Shown here piece after piece: positions 27,534 through 28,380 of a stretch of 28,380 bases of DNA; the stretch's first letter is position 1, and each line of letters begins with the position of its first letter. The translations under genes and the position numbers were made by a program. Below the pieces are notes generated by a model, which was not told the DNA's origin, did not search any database, and worked only from the letters and a program-made list of their open reading frames with translations. The stretch is from a virus, in the IMG/VR virus record IMGVR_UViG_3300042527_000165, positions 1 through 28,380 of that record; one strand, written 5' to 3'.

Positions 27534-28380
27534 CGGTGTCCTCGGTGTCATCTTCGCCATTATCGTCTGCCGAGTCGGGATCCATTTCCTCGGCCTGATC
27601 CTCGGCTACATCGCCGGCCTGCTGCGTGCCTGAGGCGTTCACCTCATGCGGGTCGGTGTCGAAGACCAGCTCAAGCTCATCAGCCAGCTGCAGCTCGGCG
27701 GCCCTGGCCACCATCAGCTCCTCGAGGTCGCCGCCCTGCTCAGCCACCACCTCGCCCAAGGTCTTGAAGCCGCAGCGCACCGCATCCTTGTAGGCCTGCA
27801 CCTCCTTGGCCGGATCCACCCACGCCCAGCCGCGGGGCATCCACCGGATCTGCCGGTAACGCTCGGGGTCGGTTTCGTAGAACGGCAGCCCCAGCGCGCC
27901 GCCGAGCACCGCCATCTCCAGCCACGCCTCGAACACCGGCTGGTGGAAGTTCTCGATCAGGTACTGCTGCAGCGCGCGCCAGTGGTCGCGGTCCTCGAGC
28001 AGGCTCAGGCGGCTGCTGCTGTAGTTCGTCTGGCTGAAGTCGCGGCTCACGCTCTCGTAGCTGCAGCCCAGGCCCGCAGCCATCGCCCGCAGCATCGCCC
28101 GCAGGAACGGCTCGAACTGCCCATCCGGGGCATCAAGCGCCGGCACCGTCACCTTCTCGCCGGGTGCCAGGTACTTGAACACGCCTGGCTCGAAGTTGCT
28201 CACCCGCTCGCCGTCCACCACCTCATCGCCCAGTAGCTCGCCTTCCGGGCTCTCGATGAAGCCCATCAGCGCGCTGCTCGCCCGCGCGCGGATCACCTCG
28301 GCCTCCTCGTAGCCCTGCAGGTGATGCAGCCGCTGGATCGCAGACGCCAGCCACGGCACGCCACGGGTCTGGCCCGGCCG
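27517..28380 (-). CDS. Portal protein (lambda gpB type), partial
   Basis: The C-terminal 287 residues of a portal protein; the gene runs off the window at 28380. It contains RGVPWLASAIQRLHHLQGYE and EEAEVIRARASSALMGF, the lambda-type portal signature, followed by VPALDAPDGQFEPFLRAMLR, the GLGCSYESVSRDFSQTNYSS segment and SSRLSLLEDRDHWRALQQYL. The C-terminus is very acidic (EEMDPDSADDNGEDDTEDTD). The portal forms the dodecameric DNA channel in one capsid vertex. Its end overlaps the start of the protease-capsid gene by 17 bases. Terminase genes should lie further upstream, outside the window. Confidence 0.95.
   Translation of the reverse strand, partial: RPGQTRGVPWLASAIQRLHHLQGYEEAEVIRARASSALMGFIESPEGELLGDEVVDGERVSNFEPGVFKYLAPGEKVTVPALDAPDGQFEPFLRAMLRAMAAGLGCSYESVSRDFSQTNYSSSRLSLLEDRDHWRALQQYLIENFHQPVFEAWLEMAVLGGALGLPFYETDPERYRQIRWMPRGWAWVDPAKEVQAYKDAVRCGFKTLGEVVAEQGGDLEELMVARAAELQLADELELVFDTDPHEVNASGTQQAGDVAEDQAEEMDPDSADDNGEDDTEDTDGPIA

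Noticed and set aside
1-28380. CRISPR arrays, insertion sequences, rRNA genes, toxin-antitoxin pairs
   Set aside because: No direct-repeat/spacer pattern, transposase motif, rRNA-like sequence or recognisable toxin-antitoxin pair was seen on either strand.

Overview
The window reads as part of a temperate, lambda-like siphovirus genome, most likely a phage of a GC-rich picocyanobacterium (Synechococcus/Cyanobium type). Evidence for a phage: a contiguous head-tail-lysis gene order with a tyrosine integrase and an attachment site. Evidence for a cyanobacterial host is softer: several micro-proteins look like ones I remember from cyanophages (the SPETAAIIAIVIAAGSEIIALSPLK peptide family at 7819-7968, the basic peptide ending RGQGR at 8374-8511, and a possible NblA-like protein at 338-523). 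I could not run a database search.

Layout. (1) 1-4895: early/accessory region, mostly + strand. It is a very dense chain of small genes whose start and stop codons overlap (ATGA, GTGA, TGATG). Recognisable members are a zinc-ribbon protein, a membrane-anchored helix-turn-helix micro-protein, a DUF3310 protein and a Cys-rich protein. Two short minus-strand units interrupt it: the NblA-like gene, and an HNH endonuclease with a small acidic protein. (2) 4844-5101: a phage attachment site. Its core is the 3' half of a tRNA-fMet(CAT), flanked on both sides by paired copies of TGCGCGAA that look like integrase arm sites. Arms on both sides mean attP rather than attL/attR, so the sequence probably comes from a virion, an excised form or a circularly closed genome. 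(3) 5101-6213: tyrosine integrase, + strand. (4) 28380 down to 6210: one long minus-strand late operon. In transcription order it holds: portal (cut by the window edge), fused prohead protease-major capsid protein, a terminator, small head proteins, a mosaic head fibre, head-tail joining (gpFII-like), tail terminator (gpU-like), a small linker protein, tail tube, tail chaperones joined by a -1 frameshift, tape measure, lambda M-L-K-I-J homologues, a pectate-lyase-like tailspike, a small AT-rich protein, a second fibre, four micro-proteins including a holin candidate, a two-domain endolysin and a dCTP deaminase.

The most notable points are: a complete intein-like (BIL/Hint) domain inserted in the glycine-rich N-terminus of the gpJ homologue; an intact attP with regularly spaced arm repeats, one overlapping the integrase start codon; a textbook A AAA AAC frameshift site with a 9-bp hairpin between the tail chaperone genes; a protease-capsid fusion with an internal ribosome binding site and start; and receptor-binding genes whose cores are visibly AT-richer than their conserved ends.

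Nearly all bases are coding. The only non-coding stretches over about 100 bases are 4149-4282 (divergent promoter/operator region) and 4896-5100 (attP and integrase promoter). No repressor, terminase, polymerase, CRISPR array or insertion sequence is visible.
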